Shown here in pieces: positions 1 through 8,922 of a stretch of DNA of 64,000 nucleotides. Source of the stretch: Treponema sp. (GTDB lineage Bacteria > Spirochaetota > Spirochaetia > Treponematales > Treponemataceae). The notes under the pieces were generated by a model. That model had not been told where the DNA came from, did not search any database, and worked only from the letters and a program-made list of their open reading frames with translations. The first letter of the stretch is position 1, and each line of letters starts with the position of its first letter. The position numbers were made by a program, and so were the translations under genes. The stretch covers positions 62,001 to 126,000 of the forward strand of contig JAKSLX010000001.1 of assembly GCA_024400915.1 (NCBI GenBank), given 5' to 3'.

Positions 1-2
1 GA

Positions 3-677
3 ATTGAAATCACATCTCTTGGAATGGTAACTGCAGCTTTCACTGGATCTCTCATTGCCATGACAATTGTTCTTGTTCTTTCACTCAGAGTAAAAAACAT
101 GTCCGTTCTTGTTGTTTGCGGAATTCTTGTAGGCTACATCTGTTCAGCCGTTACTGATTTTTTTGTTACCTTTGCCAGCGATTCAAACATCGTAAACCTT
201 CATAACTGGTCTCTTGGAAGTTTCAGTGGGACCAACTGGAATGATGTTTCCATTATTACAATTTTAATTTCGAGTTCACTTCTTATATCCTTTATTTTTT
301 CAAAGCCTATCAGCGCTTACCAGCTGGGAGAAAATTACGCACGGAACATGGGAGTGAATATAAAAGCTCTTCGCATTATCCTCATACTCCTTTCAACTTT
401 ACTTTCAGGATGCGTAACGGCTTTTGCAGGTCCAATTTCCTTTGTAGGAATTGCAGTTCCTCACCTTGTAAAATCAATTGCAAAAACTGCAAAACCCTTA
501 ATTTTAATTCCAGGATGTTTTCTTGCAGGCGGTACAATCACCCTTTTTTGTGATGGAATTGCAAGAAGTGTTTTTGCCCCAACGGAATTAAGCATCAGTA
601 CAGTTACAGCCTTTTTTCTTGTACCGGTTGTTATCTACATGATGGTCAGCAAAAAGGGAGGCACAAAGAATGTTTAG
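3..677 (+). CDS. BtuC/FecCD-type ABC transporter permease, 5' end outside the window
   Basis: Membrane subunit of a type II ABC importer of the vitamin B12/iron-siderophore family. Its frame is open from base 3, so the true start lies upstream; the ATG at base 24 is internal. About 224 residues remain. They hold several hydrophobic helices and the family motif GPISFVGIAVPH near residue 145, matching the GPI(S/G)FIGLVIPH segment of BtuC. The stop overlaps the start of the next gene, an ABC ATPase, by 8 bases, so the two are translationally coupled. The cobalamin operon that follows suggests a corrinoid substrate, but sequence alone does not separate corrinoid from siderophore permeases. The expected binding protein (BtuF-like) would lie off the left edge. 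Confidence 0.85.
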   Translation: MEITSLGMVTAAFTGSLIAMTIVLVLSLRVKNMSVLVVCGILVGYICSAVTDFFVTFASDSNIVNLHNWSLGSFSGTNWNDVSIITILISSSLLISFIFSKPISAYQLGENYARNMGVNIKALRIILILLSTLLSGCVTAFAGPISFVGIAVPHLVKSIAKTAKPLILIPGCFLAGGTITLFCDGIARSVFAPTELSISTVTAFFLVPVVIYMMVSKKGGTKNV

Positions 678-2943
678 CACTTCCAATTTAAGCGTAGGAT
701 ACGGCAAAAAGATTCTCATTAACGGAATAACCATTTCCGTCGCTCCGGGAAAAATCATTTCCCTCATTGGACCAAACGGCTCTGGAAAATCCACGATTTT
801 AAAAACTATCGTAAAGGAACTTGATGTTCTTGGCGGATCCATTTCCGTTTGCGGTAAAGACATAAGTAAAGAAAAGAATGACTTTGTTGCCCGTCATGTT
901 TCAATGGTAATGACAGAAAGGCTTCACCCTGAATTAATGTCAGCAAAGGAAGTTATTGCTACGGGACGTTATCCATACACGGGAAGGCTCGGCATTCTTT
1001 CCGATGAAGACTGGAAAAAAGTTGATGATGCAATAAAGGCAGTTCACTGCCAAGACATAAGCAAACTGGATTTCAATTCCTTAAGCGACGGACAAAAGCA
1101 AAGGGTAATGCTTGCCCGTGCCATCTGTCAGGACACAGAAATTCTTGTTCTTGATGAACCAACTTCATACCTTGATATGAAATATAAGCTTGAGTTTCTT
1201 CAGGTAATCAGAAAACTTGCAGAAGGTGAAAACAAGATAATCATCATGTCACTACACGAACTGGATTTGGTCAGGGTGATTTCAGATGAAGTAATTTGCG
1301 TTAGCAAAAAAAGGATTCTTAAGTCAGGTTCAATCAAGGAAATCTTCAATGGTGATTTCATTCAAAAACTCTACGAAATAAATAAAGAAGATTTTGATCC
1401 TACATCGGGAATGATGGTTTGGAACAAGAAAAAAGTTTCAGATGCAAAACCAGAACCTTCAAAGGAAACAACAAAACCTATTGAAAAGAAAACAAAAGTA
1501 ATAATGGTTCAGGGAACCATGAGCAATGCAGGGAAAAGCCTTGTTGTTGCAGGACTTTGCAGGATTTTCAAACAGGACGGTTACAAGGTTGCCCCTTTCA
1601 AATCGCAGAACATGGCCCTCAACTCCTTTATTACCAAAGACGGTTTTGAAATGGGCCGTGCACAGGTAATGCAGGCAGAAGCAGCAGGCATTGAACCAGA
1701 TGTTGCAATGAATCCTATTCTGTTAAAGCCAACCAACGACTGCGGTTCTCAGGTCATTATAAACGGCGAAGTCATTGGCAACATGACTGCACGCGAATAT
1801 TTTGACTACAAGAAAAAACTCGTTCCTGAAATTCTAAAGGCTTTCAACAAGCTTAAAGAAGAAAACGACATTATTGTAATCGAAGGAGCTGGCAGTCCAG
1901 CAGAAATCAACCTTCGGGAAAATGATATTGTAAACATGGGCCTTGCAGAAATGGTGGATGCACCAGTTCTCCTTGTTGGCGATATTGATCGTGGGGGAGT
2001 TTTTGCTCAGCTTCTTGGAACAATTCAGCTTCTTGAAGATACGGAACGAAGCAGAATCAAAGGGCTCATCATAAATAAATTCCGCGGTGACAAATCACTT
2101 CTTGATAGCGGAATCAAAATGCTTGTAGAACGAAGTAACATTCCAGTTGCGGGAGTTCTTCCATACATAAAACTTTCCCTTGACGATGAAGACAGCCTTA
2201 CTACCCGCTTTAAAAAACAGAAGACAAACATCGTAAACATTGGCGTGATAAAGTTCCCCCGCATTTCAAATTTTACGGACATGAATGTTTTTGAAGAAAT
2301 TGAAAGTGTAACCGTCCACTATATTTCTTCACCAGATGAAGTTGAAAAAATGGACATGATAATTTTACCTGGCAGCAAAAACACCATTGGCGACCTTAAA
2401 TGGATGCGCGAAAATGGCTTTGAAAGTGCAGTAAAGAAATTCACTCAGAAAGGAATTGTCTTTGGAATCTGCGGCGGCTATCAAATGCTTGGGAAAATCA
2501 TCAAAGATCCTGACTGCGTGGAAGAAGGCGGATCAATTCGCGGCATGGAACTATTAGATACAGAAACTGTTTTATTGAAAGAAAAAACAAGGACACAGGT
2601 AGAATGCAATTCAGGAAAAGTTTCAGGCTCACTGGAGTTTTTAAGCAATAAAAAAATTACAGGCTACGAAATCCACATGGGAGAAACTAAAACAAAGAAT
2701 GCAGAAACTTTTGTCTCCGGTGCATCAAGCAAAAATGTTTACGGTTCCTACATCCATGGATTTTTTGATGAAGGCGACATTGCCTATTCCATCTGTAATT
2801 ACATTGCAAAGCAGAAAGGTCTTGAATTGACAGGAAAAACATTCGATTACAAAGAATTCAAAGAATCGCAGTATAATCTTCTTGCTGATGAAATGAGAAA
2901 ACATCTTGATATGGAGGCCATTTATGGAATCCTTGGAAAATAA
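670..2943 (+). CDS. Fusion: ABC transporter ATPase (BtuD/FecE-like) + cobyric acid synthase CobQ/CbiP
   Basis: One uninterrupted 757-aa frame joins two proteins that are usually separate. Residues 1-250 are an importer ATPase: Walker A GPNGSGKS at 34-41, signature LSDGQ at 138-142, Walker B ILVLDEP at 158-164 and H-loop His196. A Lys/Pro/Glu/Thr-rich linker (about 255-275) leads into a complete cobyric acid synthase. That part has P-loop QGTMSNAGKS at 281-290 and a class I glutamine amidotransferase domain with nucleophile Cys601 (FGICGG) and His696 (YIHG). CobQ/CbiP amidates four carboxylates of adenosylcobyrinic acid a,c-diamide. The ATPase presumably pairs with the permease just upstream. 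The ends match both families and the linker stays in frame, so this looks like a genuine fusion rather than a missed stop. Confidence 0.93.
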   Translation: MFSTSNLSVGYGKKILINGITISVAPGKIISLIGPNGSGKSTILKTIVKELDVLGGSISVCGKDISKEKNDFVARHVSMVMTERLHPELMSAKEVIATGRYPYTGRLGILSDEDWKKVDDAIKAVHCQDISKLDFNSLSDGQKQRVMLARAICQDTEILVLDEPTSYLDMKYKLEFLQVIRKLAEGENKIIIMSLHELDLVRVISDEVICVSKKRILKSGSIKEIFNGDFIQKLYEINKEDFDPTSGMMVWNKKKVSDAKPEPSKETTKPIEKKTKVIMVQGTMSNAGKSLVVAGLCRIFKQDGYKVAPFKSQNMALNSFITKDGFEMGRAQVMQAEAAGIEPDVAMNPILLKPTNDCGSQVIINGEVIGNMTAREYFDYKKKLVPEILKAFNKLKEENDIIVIEGAGSPAEINLRENDIVNMGLAEMVDAPVLLVGDIDRGGVFAQLLGTIQLLEDTERSRIKGLIINKFRGDKSLLDSGIKMLVERSNIPVAGVLPYIKLSLDDEDSLTTRFKKQKTNIVNIGVIKFPRISNFTDMNVFEEIESVTVHYISSPDEVEKMDMIILPGSKNTIGDLKWMRENGFESAVKKFTQKGIVFGICGGYQMLGKIIKDPDCVEEGGSIRGMELLDTETVLLKEKTRTQVECNSGKVSGSLEFLSNKKITGYEIHMGETKTKNAETFVSGASSKNVYGSYIHGFFDEGDIAYSICNYIAKQKGLELTGKTFDYKEFKESQYNLLADEMRKHLDMEAIYGILGK

Positions 2944-3964
2944 CTACTCAAAATATTTTGAAAGAATCAAATTAAATTGGGACACTATTGCTAAGCCATT
3001 GGACAGTCTTGGAAAACTTGAAACTCTCGTTGCAAAACTTGGAGCAATACAGGAAACAGAACATCCATCTTGTTTGAAAAAATGTCTGGTCGTTTTATGT
3101 AGCGATAACGGAATCGTTGAAGAAGGCATAAGCCAGTCTGACCAGAGCGTTACAAGAATCTGTGCAGAAAACATTGCCACAAAAAAAACAACCGTTGGAA
3201 TAATGGCAGCACAAGTTGCCTGCGATGTTTTTACTTATGATGTCGGGATCAATCATCCTGAAAAAATAGCTAATGTAATAGACCGAAAAATCAGGTGTGG
3301 AACCAGAAACTTTCTTAAAGAACCTGCCATGACAAAAGAAGAAGTTGAAGTTGCCTTGTCATTGGGGAGAGTCTTGGTTTCAGAGCTGAAAAGTAAAAAG
3401 TATGAATTAATCTGCGTTGGAGAAATGGGCATCGGAAACACAACAACCTCTGCAACTGTTGCTGCATCCCTTTTAAAAGTTGACGGAAAAATCACTGCAG
3501 GACGCGGTGCAGGATTAAGCGATAAAGGACTTGAAAGAAAAATAACTGTAATCAATGAAGCCATAAATAAATATGACCTTTTCAATAAAGGTCCTCTTGA
3601 AGTTTTGCAGACCGTAGGTGGCTTTGATCTTGCAGTAATGACTGGAATCTATCATGCAGCAAAGGAATACAATATGCCTGTTGTCCTCGACGGTGCCATA
3701 AGCGTTACGGCAGCTCTTGTTGCTGAAAGAATTAAAAAAGGTACAGTTGATTATCTTATTCCGTCCCACATTAGTCGTGAACCTATCGGAAAACTTTTAT
3801 GCCATGAACTTAATCTTTCTCCAATTCTTGATGCACATATGGCATTGGGAGAAGGAACGGGAGCTGTTTTGCTACTTGGACTTTTGAGGACAGCCATTGA
3901 AGTATATGAAAGGAGCGTTCCTTTCAGCGAATCAAATGTTGAACAGTATACGAGGTTCAAATGA
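2924..3964 (+). CDS. cobT: Nicotinate-nucleotide:dimethylbenzimidazole phosphoribosyltransferase CobT
   Basis: CobT activates the lower-ligand base by making alpha-ribazole phosphate from nicotinate mononucleotide. The 346-aa product has the family length and motifs: GEMGIGNTT in mid-protein, GRGAGLSDKGLERK, and the C-terminal GEGTGAVL carrying the catalytic Glu. The ATG at 2924 is preferred over a TTG at 2906 because GGAGG at 2913-2917 sits six bases before it and CobT proteins begin at about this point. The gene overlaps the 3' end of the ABC-CobQ fusion by 20 bases and its stop overlaps cobU. No dimethylbenzimidazole synthesis gene (bluB or bza) is in the window, so the lower ligand actually used cannot be read here. 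Confidence 0.95.
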   Translation: MESLENNYSKYFERIKLNWDTIAKPLDSLGKLETLVAKLGAIQETEHPSCLKKCLVVLCSDNGIVEEGISQSDQSVTRICAENIATKKTTVGIMAAQVACDVFTYDVGINHPEKIANVIDRKIRCGTRNFLKEPAMTKEEVEVALSLGRVLVSELKSKKYELICVGEMGIGNTTTSATVAASLLKVDGKITAGRGAGLSDKGLERKITVINEAINKYDLFNKGPLEVLQTVGGFDLAVMTGIYHAAKEYNMPVVLDGAISVTAALVAERIKKGTVDYLIPSHISREPIGKLLCHELNLSPILDAHMALGEGTGAVLLLGLLRTAIEVYERSVPFSESNVEQYTRFK

Positions 3965-4494
3965 TTCATCTGGTTTACGGAGGAAGCGGCTCAGGAAAAT
4001 CAGCCTATGCAGAAAAACTTGTAATGAAGCTGAATTCTGAAAAAAAATATTACCTTGCAACAATGAAAGTATTTGGTGATGAAGGACAAAGAAAAATCCA
4101 GCGTCACAGAAAACTCCGTAATGGGAAAGGCTTCATCACTTTGGAAATGGAAACTCTTAACAGTTCTCCATCCATAAAAGAACTTGTACAGGAAAAGAAT
4201 TCTACAGTTCTGATTGAATGCATTTCAAACCTTGTGGCAAACGAAATGTTTCAGGACGATGAAACTGTTCAGCCTGAAAAAGTCGTTGAAAAAATTCGCA
4301 GTAATTTCGACGACATAAAAAACTGTGCAGAAAATTTTGTAATCGTAAGCAACAATGTTTTTGAAGACGGAATTGAATACGATGAACCGACAAAAAAGTT
4401 CATGGAAGCCCTTGGAGACATAAATATTTTTTTTGCTTCCATAGCAGATAAAGTTACAGAAGTTGTCTGTGGCATCCAAATGGAGATAAAATGA
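3961..4494 (+). CDS. cobU: Adenosylcobinamide kinase / guanylyltransferase CobU
   Basis: CobU phosphorylates adenosylcobinamide and transfers GMP to it, giving adenosylcobinamide-GDP. The 177-aa protein starts with the P-loop GGSGSGKS at residues 7-14, followed by the conserved RIQRHRKLR segment that carries the His used as GMP acceptor. A divergent form of the usual DCxTxWxxN motif follows (IECISNLVAN). The C-terminal half is less canonical: the usual E-GxGIVP motif is replaced by NNVFEDGIEYDE. That motif is found instead in the small CobU-like gene at 5273-5608. The ATG overlaps the cobT stop by four bases and has GAGG five bases upstream. Confidence 0.88.
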   Translation: MIHLVYGGSGSGKSAYAEKLVMKLNSEKKYYLATMKVFGDEGQRKIQRHRKLRNGKGFITLEMETLNSSPSIKELVQEKNSTVLIECISNLVANEMFQDDETVQPEKVVEKIRSNFDDIKNCAENFVIVSNNVFEDGIEYDEPTKKFMEALGDINIFFASIADKVTEVVCGIQMEIK

Positions 4495-5276
4495 AAAGCG
4501 TTTTTAAATCCCTCATAGTTGCATTTTCCATGTACTCAAAAATTCCCATGCCACGATTCCAATGGGCAAGCAAGGATATGGAATACCATCTCTGTTTTTT
4601 CCCTTTGGTCGGGGCAGTCATTGGTATCCTTGAACTCCTTTGGTTTTACTTCTGCAGTAAAATCAATGCATCGTCACCTTTCACAAACCTTTTTGCCGTT
4701 GCAATTCCCCTTCTTGTTACCGGAGGATTTCATATTGATGGATTCATGGACACAATGGATGCCATTCATTCTTACCAGGACAAGGAAAATAAACTTGAAA
4801 TTTTAAAAGACCCCCACATCGGAGCATTTTCCGTCATCTGTGTAATTTCATTTTTTATTGTGGCAACAGCTTTCACTTTTGAAATCAAAACTTACGAAGG
4901 TTTACTATCAGTCTGCTTTGCATTTGTATTGTCCAGAATTTTAAGCGGCATTTCTGTAATTACATTTCCAAAGGCAAAGAAAAATGGAATGCTTGCAACG
5001 GAAAGCAAAACCGACAGCAAGAAAATCATTGTTACTGTTCTTTTAATAGAATTAATTGTTGTCAGCGCCGTCCTTGTTTATTTTACTTTTAACAAAAGCT
5101 TCTGCGGCTTAATTTCTATAATTAGCATTATCCTCACCTTCACATACTATTATTTTATGAGCAAAAAACATTTCGGAGGAATCACAGGCGACCTTGCAGG
5201 ATTTTTTATCTGCATCAGTGAACTTGTTTCTTTAATTGCTATAGTTGGAACTTTGTTTGTGGAGGCAGCAATATGA
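4491..5276 (+). CDS. cobS: Adenosylcobinamide-GDP ribazoletransferase (cobalamin synthase) CobS
   Basis: An integral membrane enzyme that joins adenosylcobinamide-GDP to alpha-ribazole (phosphate), the step closing the nucleotide loop. The 261-aa product is rich in hydrophobic helices. It carries the family motif GGFHIDGFMDTMDA around residues 76-90, with the conserved acidic metal ligands, followed by DPHIGAFSV. The C-terminus has GGITGDLAG, as in other CobS proteins. Its ATG overlaps the cobU stop by four bases. The catalytic step takes place at the cytoplasmic membrane. Confidence 0.94.
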   Translation: MKSVFKSLIVAFSMYSKIPMPRFQWASKDMEYHLCFFPLVGAVIGILELLWFYFCSKINASSPFTNLFAVAIPLLVTGGFHIDGFMDTMDAIHSYQDKENKLEILKDPHIGAFSVICVISFFIVATAFTFEIKTYEGLLSVCFAFVLSRILSGISVITFPKAKKNGMLATESKTDSKKIIVTVLLIELIVVSAVLVYFTFNKSFCGLISIISIILTFTYYYFMSKKHFGGITGDLAGFFICISELVSLIAIVGTLFVEAAI

Positions 5277-5608
5277 TTTTAATTGTTGGCGGAAGTCATC
5301 AGGGAAAATACAAATACGCAACCTCGCATTATGAAGAAAAAAACATCTGGAATGAGTTTCATCTATTCGTAAAAGAAAAACTTGAAGAAGGAATTTTTCC
5401 AGAAGAAATCGAAGCTGAAGTCAATAAAAGAATCAGTTCAAATTCAAAAATGATAATAATCAGCGATGAACTTGGATGCGGAATCGTTCCATTTACAAAA
5501 GAAGACAGAGAATACAGGGAACTTACGGGAAGGCTTCTTTGTAAAATTGCAGAAAAATCGGAATCAGTTTTCAGAATGATCTGCGGAATAACACAGAGGA
5601 TAAAATGA
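5273..5608 (+). CDS. Short degenerate CobU-like protein
   Basis: A 111-aa protein that resembles CobU with its middle removed. The N-terminus MILIVGGSHQGKYKYA keeps the CobU P-loop frame, but the Ser/Thr after the Lys is Tyr13. The segment that should hold the GMP-accepting His and the DCxT region is absent. The C-terminal half, with ISDELGCGIVP followed by R(E/D)Y and a GLLCKIA-like helix, matches the CobU motif that the full-length neighbour at 3961-4494 has lost. It lies between cobS and the phosphatase with four-base overlaps on both sides and has GGAGG before its ATG, so it is a translated operon member. It could be a partner subunit of CobU or a decayed duplicate; catalysis on its own is unlikely. 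Confidence 0.7.
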   Translation: MILIVGGSHQGKYKYATSHYEEKNIWNEFHLFVKEKLEEGIFPEEIEAEVNKRISSNSKMIIISDELGCGIVPFTKEDREYRELTGRLLCKIAEKSESVFRMICGITQRIK

Positions 5609-6189
5609 CGGTAACGATACAGCTTGTAAGGCACGGCAAAACCAAAGGAAATCTTGAAAAAAGATTTACCGGCGGACAAACAGACGATTCTCTTTGTATT
5701 CAGGGGAAAGAAGAACTGAATTCTTTTGTTTCCAAAAACATTTACCTAAACGCAGATGAAGTTTTTTCAAGCCCCATGAAACGATGTCTTGAAACTGCTG
5801 AAACTATTTTTCCTGAACACAAAGTTTATATCATAGAAGAATTCAGAGAACTAGATTTTGGAATCTTTGAAAACAAAAAACATGAAGAACTTAACGGGAA
5901 CACAGACTATCAGAAATGGCTTGATTCGGACGGCAAAGGGGACATACCTGGCGGCGAAAAAATGGATGACTTTGTAAAGAGAACCATGGTCGGCTTTGAT
6001 AAAATGATTTCATCAATTAAAGACAAAGGAAACAAAATTACAGCTACTGTTCACGGCGGAACAATCATGGCTATTTTATTTTCCCTCAATGGCGGAAATT
6101 TCTACAACTATCTATGCAAGAATGGTTGCGGTTATATCTTTGAATATACAATAGAAAATAAAAAGATTTTGAATATAAGGAAATTATAG
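5605..6189 (+). CDS. cobC: Histidine phosphatase, probable alpha-ribazole-5'-phosphate phosphatase CobC
   Basis: A 194-aa member of the phosphoglycerate-mutase-like branch of the histidine phosphatases. The catalytic motif RHGKTKGN starts at Arg9 with nucleophilic His10. A second cluster, ELDFGIFE, and the C-terminal VHGGTIM with the second catalytic His complete the set. In cobalamin operons this family removes phosphate from alpha-ribazole phosphate or from cobalamin 5'-phosphate. It overlaps the preceding CobU-like gene by four bases and is followed directly by cbiB. The function rests on context, because the fold alone also fits general phosphatases. Confidence 0.82.
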   Translation: MTVTIQLVRHGKTKGNLEKRFTGGQTDDSLCIQGKEELNSFVSKNIYLNADEVFSSPMKRCLETAETIFPEHKVYIIEEFRELDFGIFENKKHEELNGNTDYQKWLDSDGKGDIPGGEKMDDFVKRTMVGFDKMISSIKDKGNKITATVHGGTIMAILFSLNGGNFYNYLCKNGCGYIFEYTIENKKILNIRKL

Positions 6190-7227
6190 ATGCTGGATTT
6201 TCTAAATCTTGAACATCATCTAATCGCATTTCTCATTGGTTTTATACTGGATCTTATCATAGGCGACCCATACTGGTTGCCTCATCCTGTCCGCGCCATC
6301 GGAAAAACAATTTCCTTCTATGAAAAAAAATTGATGGGAACAAAAGAAAATCCAAAAGATCTTTCGGCAAAACAAAAAAGAAACAGAGGAATATTAATTG
6401 TTCTTTTGGTTCTTTTCACCGTGGAATTATTTGTAGTGCTTATTCTATATATTGCACAAATTGCATCCCGTGAATTTCATCCGGCTATCGGAATCATCGT
6501 TGAAGCCATAATGAGTTTTCAGCTTATTGCAACAAAATGTCTTGCTGTTGAAAGTACAAAAGTGTACAAAGAATTAAAAAAAGGGAATCTTGTTGGAGCT
6601 AGAAAAGCCGTATCAATGATTGTAGGCCGTGATACGGAAAACCTTTCTGAAACAGAAGTAACAAAAGCAGCAGTTGAAACCGTTGCAGAAAATACTTCTG
6701 ACGGCATCATTGCTCCACTTATCTTCCTCGCTTTAGGCGGACCAACATTTGGGTTCTTCTATAAATCCATCAACACAATGGATTCCATGATCGGTTACAA
6801 AAATGAAAGATATCTTGATTTTGGAAGATTTGCCGCAAAGACTGACGATGCAGTAAATTTCATCCCCGCAAGATTAAGTGCCTGGTTCATGATTTTCTCC
6901 TGTCTATTTTTAGGGAGAAAATATTCCGCAAGCAATGCAAAAAGAATTTTCCTTCGCGACAGATTCAAGCATGAAAGTCCAAACTCAGCCCATACTGAAG
7001 CAACCTGTGCAGGAGCTTTTGGAGTTCAGCTTGCAGGTCCTGCATTATACGAAGGCAAACTTGAACACAAGGATTTTCTTGGTGATCCAGACAGAAAAAT
7101 TGAATTCGAAGACATAAAAAGAGCAAACAGGCTTTCCTACGCAACAGCTATCACCTGCGTTGTTTTCTGTTCCGCAATCATTCTAGCAATTAAATTTTTA
7201 ATCTATAATTACAAAGGAGGAAACTGA
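6190..7227 (+). CDS. cbiB: Adenosylcobinamide-phosphate synthase CbiB (CobD of the aerobic pathway)
   Basis: A membrane protein that attaches aminopropanol (phosphate) to adenosylcobyric acid. The 345-aa product begins with the typical FLIGFILDLIIGDPYWLPHPVR region. It has the conserved segment ENTSDGIIAPL in mid-protein and DDAVNFIPARLS near residue 215, both standard CbiB signatures, with several transmembrane helices. AAGGAA precedes the ATG. Its stop shares bases with the next start (TGATG). The next gene is the threonine-phosphate decarboxylase that makes its co-substrate. Confidence 0.94.
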   Translation: MLDFLNLEHHLIAFLIGFILDLIIGDPYWLPHPVRAIGKTISFYEKKLMGTKENPKDLSAKQKRNRGILIVLLVLFTVELFVVLILYIAQIASREFHPAIGIIVEAIMSFQLIATKCLAVESTKVYKELKKGNLVGARKAVSMIVGRDTENLSETEVTKAAVETVAENTSDGIIAPLIFLALGGPTFGFFYKSINTMDSMIGYKNERYLDFGRFAAKTDDAVNFIPARLSAWFMIFSCLFLGRKYSASNAKRIFLRDRFKHESPNSAHTEATCAGAFGVQLAGPALYEGKLEHKDFLGDPDRKIEFEDIKRANRLSYATAITCVVFCSAIILAIKFLIYNYKGGN

Positions 7228-8279
7228 TGCACGGCGGCGACATTTATTCTACGAAAGTTAAATACGATTTTTCAGTCAATGTAAATCCATTTCCTCTTCC
7301 TATTAAAATATTCTGGAAATATGTTTTTTCTTTTGCCAGATTGAAAGAATATCCAGACCAGATTTCAACTGAACTAATTGATGCTATTTCAAAAAGATAT
7401 AATGTCAGTCCTGAAAAAATAATCGCAGGAAACGGAGCCTCGGAAATAATTCTTTCTGCAATAAGAGCCATAATGCCAAAGAAAGCAATTTTAATTTCAC
7501 CTTGCTTTACAGGCTACGAGCATGCCTTGAAATCCTCAGATACAGAAATCATATATTTTTCTTTAGATGAAAAAGACAATTTTAATTTTACAGAAGATAA
7601 GTTTCTAGAACTGAAGGACATGCTATACAAAGAAAAACCTAAAATGCTTTTCCTCTGCAATCCAAACAATCCAAATGGAAAATTATTCGCTAAAGAAACC
7701 ATCATTCACATTCTTGAATTCTGTAAAAAATCTGGAATTTTAGTTTTACTTGACGAGTGCTTTATGGATCTTACCGGCAAGTCTGAGAATTTCAGTTTGG
7801 TTGAAAAACTTGATGTCTATGATAATCTTGTTATGATAAACGCTCTCACAAAAACTTTTGCAGTTCCAGGATTAAGACTTGGATTCTGCTTCTGCAGTTC
7901 GACAGAAATTAATTCAAAAATTAAAAGTCAACTTCCTGAGTGGAATGTTTCTGTAATCGCACAAAAAATCGGAACTGAACTTTTACATTGTGAAAAGTTT
8001 ATTTCGAAAACCACAAAAAAACTTTCTTTGGAAATAAAATATCTGTCCGACAAACTTGAGGAAATTGGGTTCAAGACATACCCAACAGATTCAAATTTCA
8101 TCTTATTCTATTCAGAGAATGAAAAAGCGCTAAAGAAAAAACTTTTAGAAAAACAAATTCTCATACGAGACTGTAGCGACTACCAAAATCTTGACTCAGG
8201 TTACTACAGAATTGCCGTAAAGAAACATAATGAAAACAAAAAACTTCTTTCTTCACTCAGAAAAGTAGTGGGAGCATAA
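7227..8279 (+). CDS. cobD: L-threonine-O-3-phosphate decarboxylase CobD (PLP)
   Basis: A fold-type I PLP enzyme of the histidinol-phosphate aminotransferase family, 350 aa. Salmonella CobD makes (R)-1-amino-2-propanol phosphate for CbiB. It opens with MHGGDIY and a VNVNP segment, the usual CobD N-terminus. It keeps the CNPNNPNG motif, LLDECFMD, and the PLP lysine in NALTKTFAVPGLRLG. Placement immediately after cbiB supports CobD over a histidinol-phosphate aminotransferase. The ribosome-binding site AAAGGAGG lies inside the end of cbiB. Confidence 0.9.
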   Translation: MHGGDIYSTKVKYDFSVNVNPFPLPIKIFWKYVFSFARLKEYPDQISTELIDAISKRYNVSPEKIIAGNGASEIILSAIRAIMPKKAILISPCFTGYEHALKSSDTEIIYFSLDEKDNFNFTEDKFLELKDMLYKEKPKMLFLCNPNNPNGKLFAKETIIHILEFCKKSGILVLLDECFMDLTGKSENFSLVEKLDVYDNLVMINALTKTFAVPGLRLGFCFCSSTEINSKIKSQLPEWNVSVIAQKIGTELLHCEKFISKTTKKLSLEIKYLSDKLEEIGFKTYPTDSNFILFYSENEKALKKKLLEKQILIRDCSDYQNLDSGYYRIAVKKHNENKKLLSSLRKVVGA

Positions 8280-8280
8280 A

Positions 8281-8922
8281 ATGAAAAATATAGAATTCGT
8301 ATTGCCATCAGAAATTGAAAAAAGAAGTTTCCAGATAATCGAAAGTGAGCTTAAGGACCGCGGTATTTCCATTCCGGAAGATCAAAAGCCAATCACCATG
8401 AGAGTCATCCACACCAGCGCAGATTTTGAATATGCTGAAACCATGAAATATTCAGAAGGTGCCATAGAGATTGCAAAAAAACTTATTCTTTCCGGTGCCG
8501 ACATTGTTACCGACACAAACATGGCCAAAGCTGGCATCAATGGAAAGGCATTGGAAAAATTCGGCGGAACGGTTCACTGTTTTATGGCAGACAAAGATGT
8601 TGCAGAAGAAGCAAAGGAACGAAGCATTACTAGAGCCACCGTCAGCATGGAACGGGCAAGCAAACTTGGAAAGCCTGTCATTTTTGCACTGGGAAATGCA
8701 CCTACTGCCCTCATAAGTCTTTATGACTTGATGGAGAAAAAAGAATTTACTCCAGCTTTTGTAATCGGAGTTCCAGTGGGGTTTGTAAATGTTGTCGCAG
8801 CAAAGGAACTGTTTTTGAATTCCAACATTCCATACATTATCAACGAAGGACGCAAAGGCGGAAGCAACATAGCTGCCGCAATCTGCAACGCACTTCTTTA
8901 TGAACTTGGAGGGCGCAATTGA
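8281..8922 (+). CDS. cbiC: Cobalt-precorrin-8 methylmutase CbiC
   Basis: CbiC migrates the C11 methyl group to C12 to give cobyrinic acid. The 213-aa protein has the family segment MRVIHTSADFEYAE, with the active-site His that shuttles the proton, and the conserved TDTNMAKAGIN. The C-terminal region contains ALGNAPTAL and GVPVGFVN(V)AAKE, both diagnostic. GGGAG precedes the ATG, one base after the cobD stop. The stop TGA overlaps the TTG start of cbiD. Confidence 0.95.
   Translation: MKNIEFVLPSEIEKRSFQIIESELKDRGISIPEDQKPITMRVIHTSADFEYAETMKYSEGAIEIAKKLILSGADIVTDTNMAKAGINGKALEKFGGTVHCFMADKDVAEEAKERSITRATVSMERASKLGKPVIFALGNAPTALISLYDLMEKKEFTPAFVIGVPVGFVNVVAAKELFLNSNIPYIINEGRKGGSNIAAAICNALLYELGGRN

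Noticed and set aside
1..670. Cobalamin riboswitch for the cob operon
   Set aside because: The first gene is already under way at base 3, so any riboswitch would lie outside the window.
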